NCBI GenBank assembly: GCA_044356555.1
Contig: JBIKWB010000010.1
Coordinates: 102,178 to 166,177, forward strand
DNA length: 64,000 bases
Reading direction: 5' to 3'
Source of the DNA: Tous-C4FEB sp044356555
Lineage (GTDB): Bacteria; Verrucomicrobiota; Verrucomicrobiia; Opitutales; Opitutaceae
Shown: positions 7,915 through 17,467 of the stretch, piece after piece
How the letters are laid out: every line of letters starts with the position of its first letter
Position numbering within the stretch: the first letter of the stretch is position 1
The notes under the pieces: generated by a model
What the model was told of the DNA's origin: nothing
Seen by the model: the letters and a program-made list of their open reading frames with translations, nothing else
Database searches by the model: none
Made by a program: the position numbers and the translations under genes

Positions 7915-8928
7915 ATGAAGAAAACGAAGATTGGCATCAACGGGTTTGGGCGGATCGGGCGGCTGACGCTGCGGGCGGCTTGGGATTGGCCGGAATTTGA
8001 TTGGGCGCTGATCAATGATCCGAAAGGCGGCGCGGAGTGCGCGGCGCACTTGCTCACCTTCGACTCGGTGCAAGGCCGTTGGGCGCACGAGGCGAAGGCC
8101 GAAGCCGGGGCGATCAAGGTAGCCGGGCGCAGCATCGCGTTTGCGGAGCAGAGCAAGCCGGGAGAGGTGGATTGGGCGGCGCACGGCGTGGAGATCGTGT
8201 TGGAGTGCAGCGGGAAGTTTCGCACGCCGGCAGAGCTTGCGGCGTATTTTGAACGCGGCGTGAAGAAGGTGATCGTGGCGGCGCCGGTGAAGGGTGAGGC
8301 GCTGAACATCGTGATGGGCGTGAACGACGGTCTCTATGAACCGGCGAAGCATCATCTGCTGACGAACGCGTCGTGCACGACCAACTGTCTCGCGCCGGTG
8401 GTGAAGGTGATGCACGAGGGCATCGGCATCGAGCATGGGGCGATCACCACGTTGCACGACGTGACGAACACGCAGACGCTCGTCGATGCGCCGCACAAAG
8501 ATCTCCGGCGGGCGCGGGCGGCAGGGATGTCGCTCATCCCGACGACGACCGGGAGCGCGACGGCCATCGGGATGATTTACCCCGAGTTGCTCGGGAAGCT
8601 GAACGGCCACGCGGTACGGGTGCCGTTGCTCACGGGCTCGCTCACGGATTGCGTTTTTCAGATGAAGCGGGACACGACGATCGGGGAAGTGAACGCATTG
8701 CTGAAGGCGGCGAGCGAGAGCGGACCTTTGAAAGGAATTTTGGGTTACGAGGAGCGGCCGTTGGTCTCGATCGATTACAAAGGGAGTCCGCTGTCGGCGA
8801 CGGTGGACGCGCTTTCGACGATGGTCGTAAATGGGCGGATGGTGAAAATCTACGCGTGGTACGACAACGAGTGGGGTTACTCGAACCGGATGGCGGAACT
8901 GACGCGGAAGGTGGCGGTGGCGCTCTGA
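7915..8928 (+). CDS. Type I glyceraldehyde-3-phosphate dehydrogenase of the arsenate-resistance operon
   Basis: A 337-residue GAPDH with the NAD-binding start GINGFGRIGR, the catalytic motif ASCTTNC, the THDVTNTQ segment and the C-terminal WYDNEWGYSNR. Start ATG at 7915 is preceded by GGGAG. In known operons of this layout, GAPDH uses arsenate in place of phosphate to make the unstable 1-arseno-3-phosphoglycerate, which ArsJ then exports. The position between arsR and arsJ argues for this role rather than central glycolysis. The reading frame is open upstream to 7777, but that part belongs to arsR. Confidence 0.92.
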   Translation: MKKTKIGINGFGRIGRLTLRAAWDWPEFDWALINDPKGGAECAAHLLTFDSVQGRWAHEAKAEAGAIKVAGRSIAFAEQSKPGEVDWAAHGVEIVLECSGKFRTPAELAAYFERGVKKVIVAAPVKGEALNIVMGVNDGLYEPAKHHLLTNASCTTNCLAPVVKVMHEGIGIEHGAITTLHDVTNTQTLVDAPHKDLRRARAAGMSLIPTTTGSATAIGMIYPELLGKLNGHAVRVPLLTGSLTDCVFQMKRDTTIGEVNALLKAASESGPLKGILGYEERPLVSIDYKGSPLSATVDALSTMVVNGRMVKIYAWYDNEWGYSNRMAELTRKVAVAL

Positions 8929-8949
8929 AAAATCGGGCGCCCGCGAGGG

Positions 8950-10212
8950 ATGCCCCATCACCTGATGAATCTCAGAAATTACATCGTCGTCACGGCGGCC
9001 TACTGGGGGTTCACGCTCACGGACGGGGCGCTGCGGATGCTGGTGCTGCTGCACTTCGCGCAGCAGGGATTTAGTCCGGTGCGGCTGGCGATGTTGTTTC
9101 TGTTCTACGAGTTTTTCGGGATCGTCACGAATTTGTTCGGCGGGTGGCTGGCGAGCCGGATGGGGCTGCGGGTGACGTTGCTCGCGGGGTTGGGCTTGCA
9201 GGTGGCGGCGCTGGGGATGCTCGGGGCGTTGAATCCGGCGTGGACCGCGGGAATCGCGCTCGGCTACGTGATGGCGGCGCAGGCGCTTTCGGGGATCGCC
9301 AAGGATCTCACGAAGATGAGCTCGAAGAGCGCGATCAAGGTGCTGGTGCCGGCCGGCGAGGAAGGGCGCGGGGCGCTGTTTCGGTGGGTGGCGATTTTGA
9401 CCGGCTCGAAGAACGCGCTGAAGGGCGTTGGCTTTTTTCTCGGCGGGTTTTTGCTGAGCGTGGCGGGGTTTGCCGGCGCGCTGTGGGCGATGGCGGCGGG
9501 ACTGGCGGTGATGTTGGCGGGGGCGTGGGCGGTGTTGCCGCCGGCGATGGGCAAGGCGAAGCAGAAGGCGGGTTGGCGGGAGCTGTTTGCGAAGAGCCGG
9601 CCGGTGAACGTGCTCTCGGCGGCGCGATTCTTTTTGTTCGGGGCGCGTGATATTTGGTTCGTGGTGGGTGTGCCGGTTTTCCTGAGCGTATCGCTCGGTT
9701 GGAGCGGGGCGCGGGTCGGGGCATTCATGGCTTGCTGGGTGATCGGCTACGGGATCGTGCAGTCGTTGGCACCGGCAGTTTTTCGTGGGCGGGCGCCGGC
9801 GGGCGGGGTTGCGGCCGGTCTCGCGTTTGTGCTCGCAGCGGTGGCGGCGGGTGTGCCGCTGCTGCTCGGGACAGGGCTGCCGGCGGGCGGCGTGATTGTG
9901 GGCGGGCTGGCGGTGTTCGGGGTGGTGTTCGCGCTGAACTCGGCGGTCCATTCCTACCTGATTTTGGATTACACGGACGGCGACAAGGTCGCGTTGAACG
10001 TAGGGTTTTACTACATGGCGAATGCGGGTGGGCGGCTCGTGGGGTGCTTGTTGTCGGGGGTGCTGTTTCAAATCGGCGGGCTCGCGGGGTGTCTGTGGGG
10101 CACGTTCGGGTTTACGTTGGCGGCGGGGATGATCGCGTTGGCGTTGCCGCGGACGGCGGCGCATCCGGAAAAACTCGCGGCGGCGGGAGTGGGCGCGGAT
10201 GGCGGGGACTGA
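8950..10212 (+). CDS. arsJ: ArsJ organoarsenical efflux permease (MFS)
   Basis: A 420-residue MFS protein with about twelve hydrophobic helices. The N-terminus NYIVVTAAYWGFTLTDGALR and the segment FLFYEFFGIVTNLFGGWLA match the ArsJ family as I know it. ArsJ exports 1-arseno-3-phosphoglycerate made by the partner GAPDH, giving arsenate resistance without reduction to arsenite. It lies 21 bases after the GAPDH stop. An alternative ATG at 8965 would remove five residues; the purine-rich GAGGG lies close to the first ATG, so neither start is certain. Confidence 0.9.
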   Translation: MPHHLMNLRNYIVVTAAYWGFTLTDGALRMLVLLHFAQQGFSPVRLAMLFLFYEFFGIVTNLFGGWLASRMGLRVTLLAGLGLQVAALGMLGALNPAWTAGIALGYVMAAQALSGIAKDLTKMSSKSAIKVLVPAGEEGRGALFRWVAILTGSKNALKGVGFFLGGFLLSVAGFAGALWAMAAGLAVMLAGAWAVLPPAMGKAKQKAGWRELFAKSRPVNVLSAARFFLFGARDIWFVVGVPVFLSVSLGWSGARVGAFMACWVIGYGIVQSLAPAVFRGRAPAGGVAAGLAFVLAAVAAGVPLLLGTGLPAGGVIVGGLAVFGVVFALNSAVHSYLILDYTDGDKVALNVGFYYMANAGGRLVGCLLSGVLFQIGGLAGCLWGTFGFTLAAGMIALALPRTAAHPEKLAAAGVGADGGD

Positions 10213-10220
10213 GTTGGAGC

Positions 10221-10266
10221 GGAGTGGGGACTTTCCCCGGAACTCCAGAACTCCCCGGATTTTTTT
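10221..10266 (+). terminator. Possible terminator after arsJ
   Basis: GGAGTGGGGA can pair with TCCCC and ACTCC across a 3-base loop with a 3-base bulge. A run of seven T follows at 10260, but 13 bases separate stem and T-run, so this is only a weak candidate. Confidence 0.35.
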
Positions 10267-10378
10267 AGTTCGAGCCCGGGGGGCTTCCGTTGGCTGATGG
10301 CAAGGGGAAGTTTGCCGGGAGTGAACGGAGTAGGGCTTGCGCTGAGCGCGGGCGGGCGGAGATGGTGGCGTCTTACGA

Positions 10379-10978
10379 ATGAAACTGGACATTCCCGCGG
10401 GCGATTTCGCCGGCTACATTTTTGATTTGGATGGGACCTTGATCGACTCGATGCCGATCCACTACGTGGCGTGGGATGCGGCGATGCGGCGGGCGGGATT
10501 GCGGGAAAAATTGAGCGAAGAGTTGTTTTACTCGCTCGGGGGTGTGCCCACGCGCCGGGTGGCGCAACTGATCGGGCAGCACTACGGACTCACGGTGGAC
10601 GTGGAGCAGGTTTTCCACGAGAAGGAGGCGTTTTTCACGGAGAAACTCGCGGGTGTGACGTTGATCGGGCCGGTGGTGGCGGTGGCGCGGGAGGTGGCCA
10701 AAACCCGGCCGGTGGCGATCGCTTCGGGCGGGCCGCGGGAGATCGTGGAGCGGTCGCTGGCGGTGAGCGGATTGGCGCCGTTATTTCCGGTGGTGGTGTC
10801 GGCGGATGACGTGGTGCACGGGAAGCCCTCGCCGGACATGTTTCTGTTGGCCGCGAAACGGATGGGCGTGCCGGCGGACCGATGCCTGGTGTTTGAAGAC
10901 GCGGAGCCTGGAATGCGCGCGGCCGAGGCGGCGGGGATGCCGTGGGTGCGGGTCGACAGCCGTAAAATCAAGGGTTGA
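10379..10978 (+). CDS. HAD-superfamily phosphatase, beta-phosphoglucomutase/YqaB-like
   Basis: A 199-residue subfamily IA HAD hydrolase. Motif I is DLDGTLIDS near residues 16-24, the four-helix cap follows, motif II is IASGG, the motif III lysine is in GKPSPD, and motif IV is FEDAEPG. It should hydrolyse or transfer phosphate on a small sugar phosphate in the cytoplasm. It is 166 bases after arsJ, beyond a possible terminator, so operon membership is uncertain. Confidence 0.85.
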   Translation: MKLDIPAGDFAGYIFDLDGTLIDSMPIHYVAWDAAMRRAGLREKLSEELFYSLGGVPTRRVAQLIGQHYGLTVDVEQVFHEKEAFFTEKLAGVTLIGPVVAVAREVAKTRPVAIASGGPREIVERSLAVSGLAPLFPVVVSADDVVHGKPSPDMFLLAAKRMGVPADRCLVFEDAEPGMRAAEAAGMPWVRVDSRKIKG

Positions 10979-11162
10979 GTGAGCGGATGGCGCCGCTGAG
11001 TTCGCCGCTTTCGAGACGAAAGTCGGACGCCGGCGGAGTGACCGGTGGGCCGGCAGATGATACCTGAGCGAGGAGGATTAGCGCTGGAAATAGGTAAGGG
11101 CGGAGCAAAGGAAAATGATTTCGGGCTTTCTTGGTGGTGTTGATTCGTGTTCCGCTCAGGGG

Positions 11163-12266
11163 ATGAAACTAGAGACGTTGGTCAAACCGTCGGTGCGCAC
11201 CCAACCAAGCTACGAACCGGGTAAGCCGATCGAGGATGTGGCGCGGGAGCTGGGCCTGGATCCGGCAACGATCATAAAACTGGCGTCGAATGAGAATCCT
11301 TGGGGGCCGTCGCCAAAGGCGCTGGCGGCGGCGAAGGCAGCATTGGACCACAGCGAACTTTATCCCGACGGCGGTTGTTTTGCTCTACGGCAGAAACTGG
11401 CGGCGGTGCACGGCCTCGGAGCGGATCAGTTTGTCATCGGAAACGGCTCGAACGAGATCATCGAGCTGTTGGGTCATGTCTTTTTGGGCTCGGAGGACGA
11501 AGTGGTTTTCGGCGGACCCGCGTTTGTGGTTTATAAACTGGTGACGCTGCTGTTCGGGGCAAAGGTGGTGGAGGTGCCGCTGCAGCACTGGCAGCACGAC
11601 CTCGCCGGGATGGCACGTGCGATCACGCCGCGAACGAAGCTGGTCTTTGTGGCGAGCCCGAACAATCCGACCGGGACGGCGAACGATGCGGCCGAATTGA
11701 CGGCTTGGGCGCGGGCGTTACCGGAGCATGTGATCGCGGTTTTCGACGAGGCGTATGCGGAGTATCTGGCCCCGGGAACGGCGATGGACCTGCGGCCGTT
11801 GATTGCGGAAGGCCGAAAGGTGATCGGCCTGCGGACGTTTTCGAAGATTTACGGGTTGGCCTCGTTGCGGGTCGGCTACGGGTATGCCGGGGCGGAACTG
11901 GCCGCTTTGTTGAACCGGGTGCGGCAACCGTTTAACGTCAACGCCATCGCACAGGCGGCGGCAACGGCGGCGTTGGACGATCGGGAATTCGCGGAAAAAT
12001 GTGCCCGGGAGAACCGGACCGGACTGGTGCAAATCGAGGCGGGGTTGCGCGAGCTGGGGTTGGAGTGGGTGCCGAGCGTGGCGAACTTTATGTTGGTGAA
12101 AGTGGGCGATGGCGCGCGGGTTTTCGGTGCGTTGCAGGCGCGCGGGGTGATCGTGCGGCCGGTGAAGATTTATGGATTGCCCGACTGGATCCGGGTAACG
12201 GTAGGCACGCCCGAGCAGAATGCGCGGCTGTTGGCGGAACTGAAGGTGGCGTTGGCGAGCCGTTAA
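11163..12266 (+). CDS. hisC: Histidinol-phosphate aminotransferase
   Basis: A 367-residue class I/II PLP aminotransferase. The N-terminal SYEPGKPIEDVARELGL and LASNENPWGPSPKAL are characteristic of HisC, and the PLP lysine lies in TFSKIYGLASLRVGYG. It converts imidazole acetol phosphate to histidinol phosphate. I chose the ATG at 11163 because the family usually begins just before the RPHI/QPSYEPGK region; the ATG at 11115, which has an AAGGA nearby, would add 16 residues. It stands alone on the plus strand. Confidence 0.88.
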   Translation: MKLETLVKPSVRTQPSYEPGKPIEDVARELGLDPATIIKLASNENPWGPSPKALAAAKAALDHSELYPDGGCFALRQKLAAVHGLGADQFVIGNGSNEIIELLGHVFLGSEDEVVFGGPAFVVYKLVTLLFGAKVVEVPLQHWQHDLAGMARAITPRTKLVFVASPNNPTGTANDAAELTAWARALPEHVIAVFDEAYAEYLAPGTAMDLRPLIAEGRKVIGLRTFSKIYGLASLRVGYGYAGAELAALLNRVRQPFNVNAIAQAAATAALDDREFAEKCARENRTGLVQIEAGLRELGLEWVPSVANFMLVKVGDGARVFGALQARGVIVRPVKIYGLPDWIRVTVGTPEQNARLLAELKVALASR

Positions 12267-12911
12267 AGTTGGCCGTCAATGTTGGCGACGGGCGAGCGCG
12301 AGGTCGGCATCGAGGTGGGCGCGAATCGAAGCGAGCACGGTCGCGTGGTCGGGAGTGAATAGGAAAGCATCGCCGCCCAGTGCAGGGCGGCCTCGACGTT
12401 GCTGCGGCCGCGGAGTGCGTGAAGCAGATGAAGAAGGACAAGCGATACCAGCGGGACGTGTATTGAGAATTGGGGGCATCGTCGGGAAATGCGCAGCCGT
12501 CCAAGATTGACGTTTGTGTTCACAAACAATCGGGGGCGTCGACGTATGGCGGTCTGATCCATGAGTCTGACCCGTAACAGTCGTTTTGCCTCGGCACCAG
12601 TGCCGGTCGCGGCGTCGGCAAGCCCAACGCCGAAGTGCTGGCCAAGGTCGGCGTGCAGAATCTCTGCGGCTGTTGAGTCCCTTTTTCCGTTCGGACTCGC
12701 CCCGCGAGAAACGTAGGCCCGCTGGTTGGCACGATCTACTCGTGATGGTCCTCATCCTTGAAGTCGTCGGCCGCCTTGTCCGCGCCTATGATTCCGCAAA
12801 GGAAACTCCAGCCCGGCTAGCCGGGTGCCGACAAAGTCGGCGGGGCCCGTGGTTTTGGGATTGCCTCTCTCTATACTTGCTTGGGTCGGAGCCACGCGAC
12901 TTTGTGCCTAA
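12267..12911. other. 645-base stretch without a convincing gene
   Basis: No frame here resembles a protein family. It contains a perfect 7-bp inverted repeat GTTTGTG-TT-CACAAAC (12512-12527). A 32-codon relic-like frame near 12576-12675 ends in VGVQNLCGC before a TGA and may be the tail of a decayed gene. A TATACT at 12872-12877 could be the -10 of the regulator gene that follows. Confidence 0.45.
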
Positions 12912-13940
12912 ATGAAGCATAGTCGCGTTACGCAGGCCGACATTGCGCGCCGGGCGAAGGTCACGCAGACGACGGTGTCGCTGGCGATGCGCCGTCATCC
13001 CTCGATTTCCCAAGCTACGCGCGAGCGAATTGCCAGCCTAGCCAAGAAAATGGGCTACGTACCCGACCCAATGCTGGCTTCGCTGGTGGCTTATCGCCGG
13101 GCTCAACGTCCGGCCAGCTTCCAAGGCGTGTTAGGCTGGGTCACCAACTATCCTACTGAGCGCGGCTGGTGGAACGGGCAGCAGATTGGCTATTTCAAGG
13201 GCGCCACACAGCAGGCGCAGGAGTTGGGTTACAAGCTCGAGACGGTGTGGCTACGCGAACCGGGGCTGAAGCGGGATCGGATCAAACAGATTCTTTTTGC
13301 GCGCGGCATTCAAGGGTTGCTCATGGCGCCGCAACCCAAGCCGCATACGAAGATTGACTTGGCCTGGGCGGATTTCTCGGCCGTCGCGTTCGGACACACG
13401 CTCCAGCAGCCTCAGCTCCATGTGGTGATGAACCATCAATTTCGAAACATGGTGAACCTGATTCGGAAATTGCATGCCCTTGGTTTGCACCGCGTGGGCC
13501 TCGCGATGCCCTCGAGCCAAGATGAGCGGGCGGAGCATAGCTATCTGGCAGGATATCTCGTCGAGCAGATCAAATGCGCCCGCCCGGACCGGCTGCCTTA
13601 CCTCCTCACGGAGAAATTCGAGCAGAGGGAATTTACTGCTTGGTTCCAGGAACACCGGCCCCGCGCCATAGTCACGGACTTGAGAACCGCGCCGCAGATC
13701 CAGTCATGGCTCCAGCTCCTGGGCTGCCGGGTGCCCGGGGACATCGCCTTGGTCCTGCCCAACGTTCCCTTTGGAGACTCCTTCTACACGGGCATCGATG
13801 AGAATCCCCTGCTGGTGGGAGCCACAGCCGTCAATGCCGCGGTCGGCATGATTCATCGTGGCGAGCGGGGCGCGCCGGAAAATCCGCGCTCCATCCTTAT
13901 TGAAGGAAGCTGGTTTCCGGGCAAAAGCCTGCGGCCTTAG
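12912..13940 (+). CDS. LacI-family transcriptional regulator
   Basis: A 342-residue regulator with an N-terminal LacI helix-turn-helix (VTQADIARRAKVTQTTVSLA) and hinge helix, then a periplasmic-binding-protein-like effector domain. The DNA-binding part is followed by KMGYVPDPMLASLVAYRR, a variant often seen in verrucomicrobial members. It heads the catabolic cluster that follows on the same strand, so it probably controls it in response to a sugar or sugar acid. No clear operator palindrome stands out in the 150 bases after it. Confidence 0.9.
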   Translation: MKHSRVTQADIARRAKVTQTTVSLAMRRHPSISQATRERIASLAKKMGYVPDPMLASLVAYRRAQRPASFQGVLGWVTNYPTERGWWNGQQIGYFKGATQQAQELGYKLETVWLREPGLKRDRIKQILFARGIQGLLMAPQPKPHTKIDLAWADFSAVAFGHTLQQPQLHVVMNHQFRNMVNLIRKLHALGLHRVGLAMPSSQDERAEHSYLAGYLVEQIKCARPDRLPYLLTEKFEQREFTAWFQEHRPRAIVTDLRTAPQIQSWLQLLGCRVPGDIALVLPNVPFGDSFYTGIDENPLLVGATAVNAAVGMIHRGERGAPENPRSILIEGSWFPGKSLRP

Positions 13941-14090
13941 CGGCCGGCGTCAGGCGAAAATAAATCCAAGCGGACGGTTCCCCGGCCGCCGCCACCCCGG
14001 ACTTTTTAGTAAAAGTGCCGACGTTGCTGCATGTCGCAGCGGGTTAAGCCACGCCTTCACAACCCTTAGCCCCGTCGACCCAATTTCCGC

Positions 14091-15086
14091 ATGCTTACCC
14101 GAGAAACCTATCGCGGCATTTTTGCCTATCCGCCCACGCCGTTCACGAACGAACTCGCCCTCGATGAGGACGCACTCCGCAGCAACCTGCGCAAACTGGT
14201 CCGCGTCGGCGTCGACGGCATCGTCCTCGCCGGCACTTCGGGCGAATTTTACACCCTCGAGCCGGAGGAGTATCGTACGATAGCGCGGATTCTGCGCGAG
14301 GAGAGCAAGGGTGGCGTGCAGGCCATGATGGGCGCGATCGGCCTGTGCACCGCGGATACGATTCGCCAGGCGCGGATCGCGACTGCGGAGGGCATTGATG
14401 GTGTGCTGGTCGTCCAGCCCTATTACCTGCAACTTACCACCGGCGAACTGCTGAAATTCTGGAGCGATCTCTGCAACGCGTGCCCGGAGATCGGGATCGT
14501 CATAAATCATTACGATTGGATCCGCCAAACATACTCCCTGGAAACCTACCGGGCCCTCAGCCATCTACCCAATCTGCTCGGCAGCAAAGAGGCGCATTGG
14601 GATTTCGAACTGTGGCGAAAATTCCACCGAGAGAGCCCGCTGCTGCATATGAGTTCCACAGACGCCGGTTGGCTGGTGGAACTTTACCGCAACGGAGCCA
14701 TCGGCGCCGGCAGCCTGCAGCTCGCGATGATGCCGCATGTGGTTCGGGGCGTGATGGATCTATGTGCAACGGGTGACCTGCCGGCGGCCGAAGCTGCCTT
14801 GTCGCCGCTAACAGAGTTCACGGGGCGGATGAAGTTAGGGCAGGGCAGGCCCCATGTCTTTCCCTCCGAGTTGGTGGGCTGGCAGAATTACAGCAACACC
14901 GCGCGGCACAAGGCGCTGGTGGACGCGTTCGGCTTCCTCAAGGCTGGGCCTCCACGGCAGCCTGGCATCGCGGTGCCGCACGCGCTGCAGCAGCAACTCG
15001 CGGAGTATCTGCGCCAGCGCCATCCCGCGCTGATCCCTCCTGCGAATTACGAGCAGCAAGTGCCCGCGACCCGCATTTGGCGTTGA
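14091..15086 (+). CDS. DHDPS/N-acetylneuraminate lyase family aldolase
   Basis: A 331-residue class I aldolase of the DapA superfamily. GTSGEF at residues 48-53 matches the substrate carboxylate site, and the Schiff-base lysine is K166 in LGSKEAHW. The usual tyrosine-bearing YNVP segment is replaced by INHYDW, so it is not an ordinary lysine-pathway enzyme. It more likely cleaves or dehydrates a 2-keto-3-deoxy sugar acid. It lies between the LacI regulator and the TonB receptor, consistent with catabolism. Confidence 0.85.
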   Translation: MLTRETYRGIFAYPPTPFTNELALDEDALRSNLRKLVRVGVDGIVLAGTSGEFYTLEPEEYRTIARILREESKGGVQAMMGAIGLCTADTIRQARIATAEGIDGVLVVQPYYLQLTTGELLKFWSDLCNACPEIGIVINHYDWIRQTYSLETYRALSHLPNLLGSKEAHWDFELWRKFHRESPLLHMSSTDAGWLVELYRNGAIGAGSLQLAMMPHVVRGVMDLCATGDLPAAEAALSPLTEFTGRMKLGQGRPHVFPSELVGWQNYSNTARHKALVDAFGFLKAGPPRQPGIAVPHALQQQLAEYLRQRHPALIPPANYEQQVPATRIWR

Positions 15087-15096
15087 TCCTTTTATA

Positions 15097-15126
15097 GCAC
15101 CGGAATCCCTCGCGGGATGACGGTGC
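15097..15126 (+). other. Hairpin between the aldolase and TonB receptor genes
   Basis: GCACCGGAATCCC and GGGATGACGGTGC pair over 13 positions with two mismatches and a TCGC loop. No T-run follows. It may be an attenuator, processing site or mRNA-stability hairpin within the operon. Confidence 0.45.
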
Positions 15127-15157
15127 GGACCCCCCCCCATATCCCCGTATCCCCCGC

Positions 15158-17410
15158 ATGAAAAAGTCAGCTCTCCTCCTTGTCCTCGTCCTACTGTCGT
15201 TGACGAGTTTTGCCCAGAATACCGCCCTAGAACCGTCGACTGGACCTGTCCTCAAACTTTCGCCCTTCACGGTCGGGGCGAAGAAATCCTCCGGTTACGG
15301 CGTCTCTAGTTCCTCCACTGCGACCCGCACGAATGAGCGGTTAATCGATATTCCCCAGACGGTGAACGTCATCACCTCGGAGATGTGGGAGGACACGGGA
15401 GCCACCGCTTACGATCAGGCTCTGAAGTATGTCGGCAATGTGTTCGTGCGCAATCGAGCCGCACAAGGTCAATCCTTCGTCTCGCGCGGATTCAATATCG
15501 ACGCCAACAACGGCTTCGCAGCCGACGGCGTTCGCGTCTATGGCTACCGCCGCGACCTCGTGGCCTACGACCGCGTCGAGGTCGTGAAAGGTCCGCCCTC
15601 TTCCGTCCAGGGTCGGGGATCGAATTCAGGCTTCGTGAATTTCACCTACAAGAAGCCGGCCTTTGAAGGCGCTTTCGTCCGCAACAAGCTCACCGTCGGC
15701 GGCTATGAGGGCGCGGCCGGGTTCTATCGCGGTGAGGTGGACATCAATCGCATCCTCAATACGAAGGGCACGCTAGCCGGCCGCGTCATCGGGGTCGTCG
15801 AGCAGAGCGACGGTTATCTGAAGTTCCAGGAAGGGATCAACGAAGTCTACGGCGTGTTTCCTTCGCTTCGCTGGAAATTGAGCGATCAGACCGAACTCAC
15901 GATGAACAGCGAATTACTTCGCACGCACGGCCCATATCGCGAGCCCGGTCAGGGTTTCACCTTTCATCCCGGCGGTCTGCGGCGGCTGGTGCCGGGCATC
16001 GACAGTCCCACCAATCCGCTGACGGCACTAAATCTCCCTCGCAACTTCAATGCCGGCGGCGAAGCCCCGGGTTTGGAGGAAGAGACCGGAACGATATTCG
16101 TTACGCTCGTGACGAACCTCACCGAGAAATTGTCGCTGCGCCAAGTGGTGAACTACTTCCACTACTATCATCTGGGAGAGTGGTGGGACGCCGCGGGCAA
16201 TATCCCTACGGTGGGGACCAACGGTACGCTCACCAATCCCTACACGTGGGGCCGCGACCGACTCAATATCAACGGCCTGACGCTCCAAGGCGATGCGATC
16301 TACAAGTACGGTCCCGAATCGCTTTCGCTCACGAGTATGGTCGGTTACGCTTACAACAAGGGCGTAAATAACACGGATAACTACCAGGGCACCCCGTCGC
16401 CCGCTCGGTTCGACTTCGCCAATCCTAACTACACGCGCACGATCGGTAACGTGCGCCTGGCGGCAAATAGCAGTTATATCGACAGCACGCAGTGGGGGGT
16501 CTACCTCCAACAAGGCGCGGAGCTGTTTAAGCAACGGCTGCTGCTGGTGGGCGGGCTCCGGCGTGATTTCGGCGACGTTTCAACCTACGCGCCGACGACC
16601 ACCACCACGATCAACTCCGATTCGGCGGTCAATTCGTGGCGCTACGGCGCGACCTTCAAGATTACCCCGGCGATTGCGGCCTACGGCATCGTGAGTGTGC
16701 AGAACGACCCGACCGCCGCGGCCCCACGCTTCACTCAGGCCCCGGCGGGTGACCCGCGCCTGGCCGAGCGGCTCAGTTTCACGCCCGAGACCGAACTCAC
16801 CGAGTTCGGCTTGAAGAGCGAACTGCTTAACGGGCGCCTGACGGCGACGCTGGCCTATTACGAGATCGTGCGCAGCAGCACGCTCTCAACCTTCTCTTAC
16901 ACTGAGCAGATCCCTCCCGGCTCCGGCAACACCGCGATCATCACCGAGCAATTCGTCTCGCAGGGTGATACGTCGAAAGGCTGGGAAGTGCAGCTAATGG
17001 GTTCGCTCACCGAGCGGCTGGGCTTGCTCGCCTCCTACGCCAAGACCGACACGGTCCAGCCCAACCAGCTCTCCCCGCGGACCGGCACACAGGAGATTGT
17101 TTTTACCCCGAGTTGGAGCGGAAATATTTTTGCGAAGTATAACCTGCGGAATGCGGAAGGCGGCGGCTGGGAACTGCGGGGCGGCGGGCGCGTGCTGGGA
17201 CCGTTTTGGTCCAATGCCACCGGCATCGGTCCGGCCAGCCGCGTCTACATCGACCGGACGCAATACTCGCTCGACGTGGGTGCGGCGTACCATTGGGGCA
17301 ACCGCCACACGATCGATCTTCAAGTGAACAACGCCACCAACGAGTGGTTTTTCCTGGTGCGCGCCGATCCGCCGCGCAACTGGCGCCTGACTTATCGCTA
17401 TGATTTCTAA
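15158..17410 (+). CDS. TonB-dependent outer-membrane receptor
   Basis: A 750-residue receptor with a signal peptide (MKKSALLLVLVLLSLTSFAQ). A mature start of the type LKLSPFTV, a plug domain (IDIPQTVNVITSEMW, VEVVKGPPSSVQG) and a long beta-barrel ending in an aromatic residue (YRYDF) follow. It probably imports the compound degraded by this cluster. The TonB box is not obvious; the LSPFTV segment near the mature N-terminus is what verrucomicrobial receptors usually carry. It is transcribed with the aldolase and amidohydrolase genes. Confidence 0.92.
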   Translation: MKKSALLLVLVLLSLTSFAQNTALEPSTGPVLKLSPFTVGAKKSSGYGVSSSSTATRTNERLIDIPQTVNVITSEMWEDTGATAYDQALKYVGNVFVRNRAAQGQSFVSRGFNIDANNGFAADGVRVYGYRRDLVAYDRVEVVKGPPSSVQGRGSNSGFVNFTYKKPAFEGAFVRNKLTVGGYEGAAGFYRGEVDINRILNTKGTLAGRVIGVVEQSDGYLKFQEGINEVYGVFPSLRWKLSDQTELTMNSELLRTHGPYREPGQGFTFHPGGLRRLVPGIDSPTNPLTALNLPRNFNAGGEAPGLEEETGTIFVTLVTNLTEKLSLRQVVNYFHYYHLGEWWDAAGNIPTVGTNGTLTNPYTWGRDRLNINGLTLQGDAIYKYGPESLSLTSMVGYAYNKGVNNTDNYQGTPSPARFDFANPNYTRTIGNVRLAANSSYIDSTQWGVYLQQGAELFKQRLLLVGGLRRDFGDVSTYAPTTTTTINSDSAVNSWRYGATFKITPAIAAYGIVSVQNDPTAAAPRFTQAPAGDPRLAERLSFTPETELTEFGLKSELLNGRLTATLAYYEIVRSSTLSTFSYTEQIPPGSGNTAIITEQFVSQGDTSKGWEVQLMGSLTERLGLLASYAKTDTVQPNQLSPRTGTQEIVFTPSWSGNIFAKYNLRNAEGGGWELRGGGRVLGPFWSNATGIGPASRVYIDRTQYSLDVGAAYHWGNRHTIDLQVNNATNEWFFLVRADPPRNWRLTYRYDF

Positions 17411-17467
17411 CTGGCCTAACTGCCCAAATTGGGAACGCCCCGCGCGTTCCATCATGAGACCACTGTA

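Noticed and set aside
7807..10392. An 861-codon minus-strand frame opposite arsR, GAPDH and arsJ
   Set aside because: It is Arg/Pro/His-rich with no domain signal; three recognisable genes occupy the plus strand.
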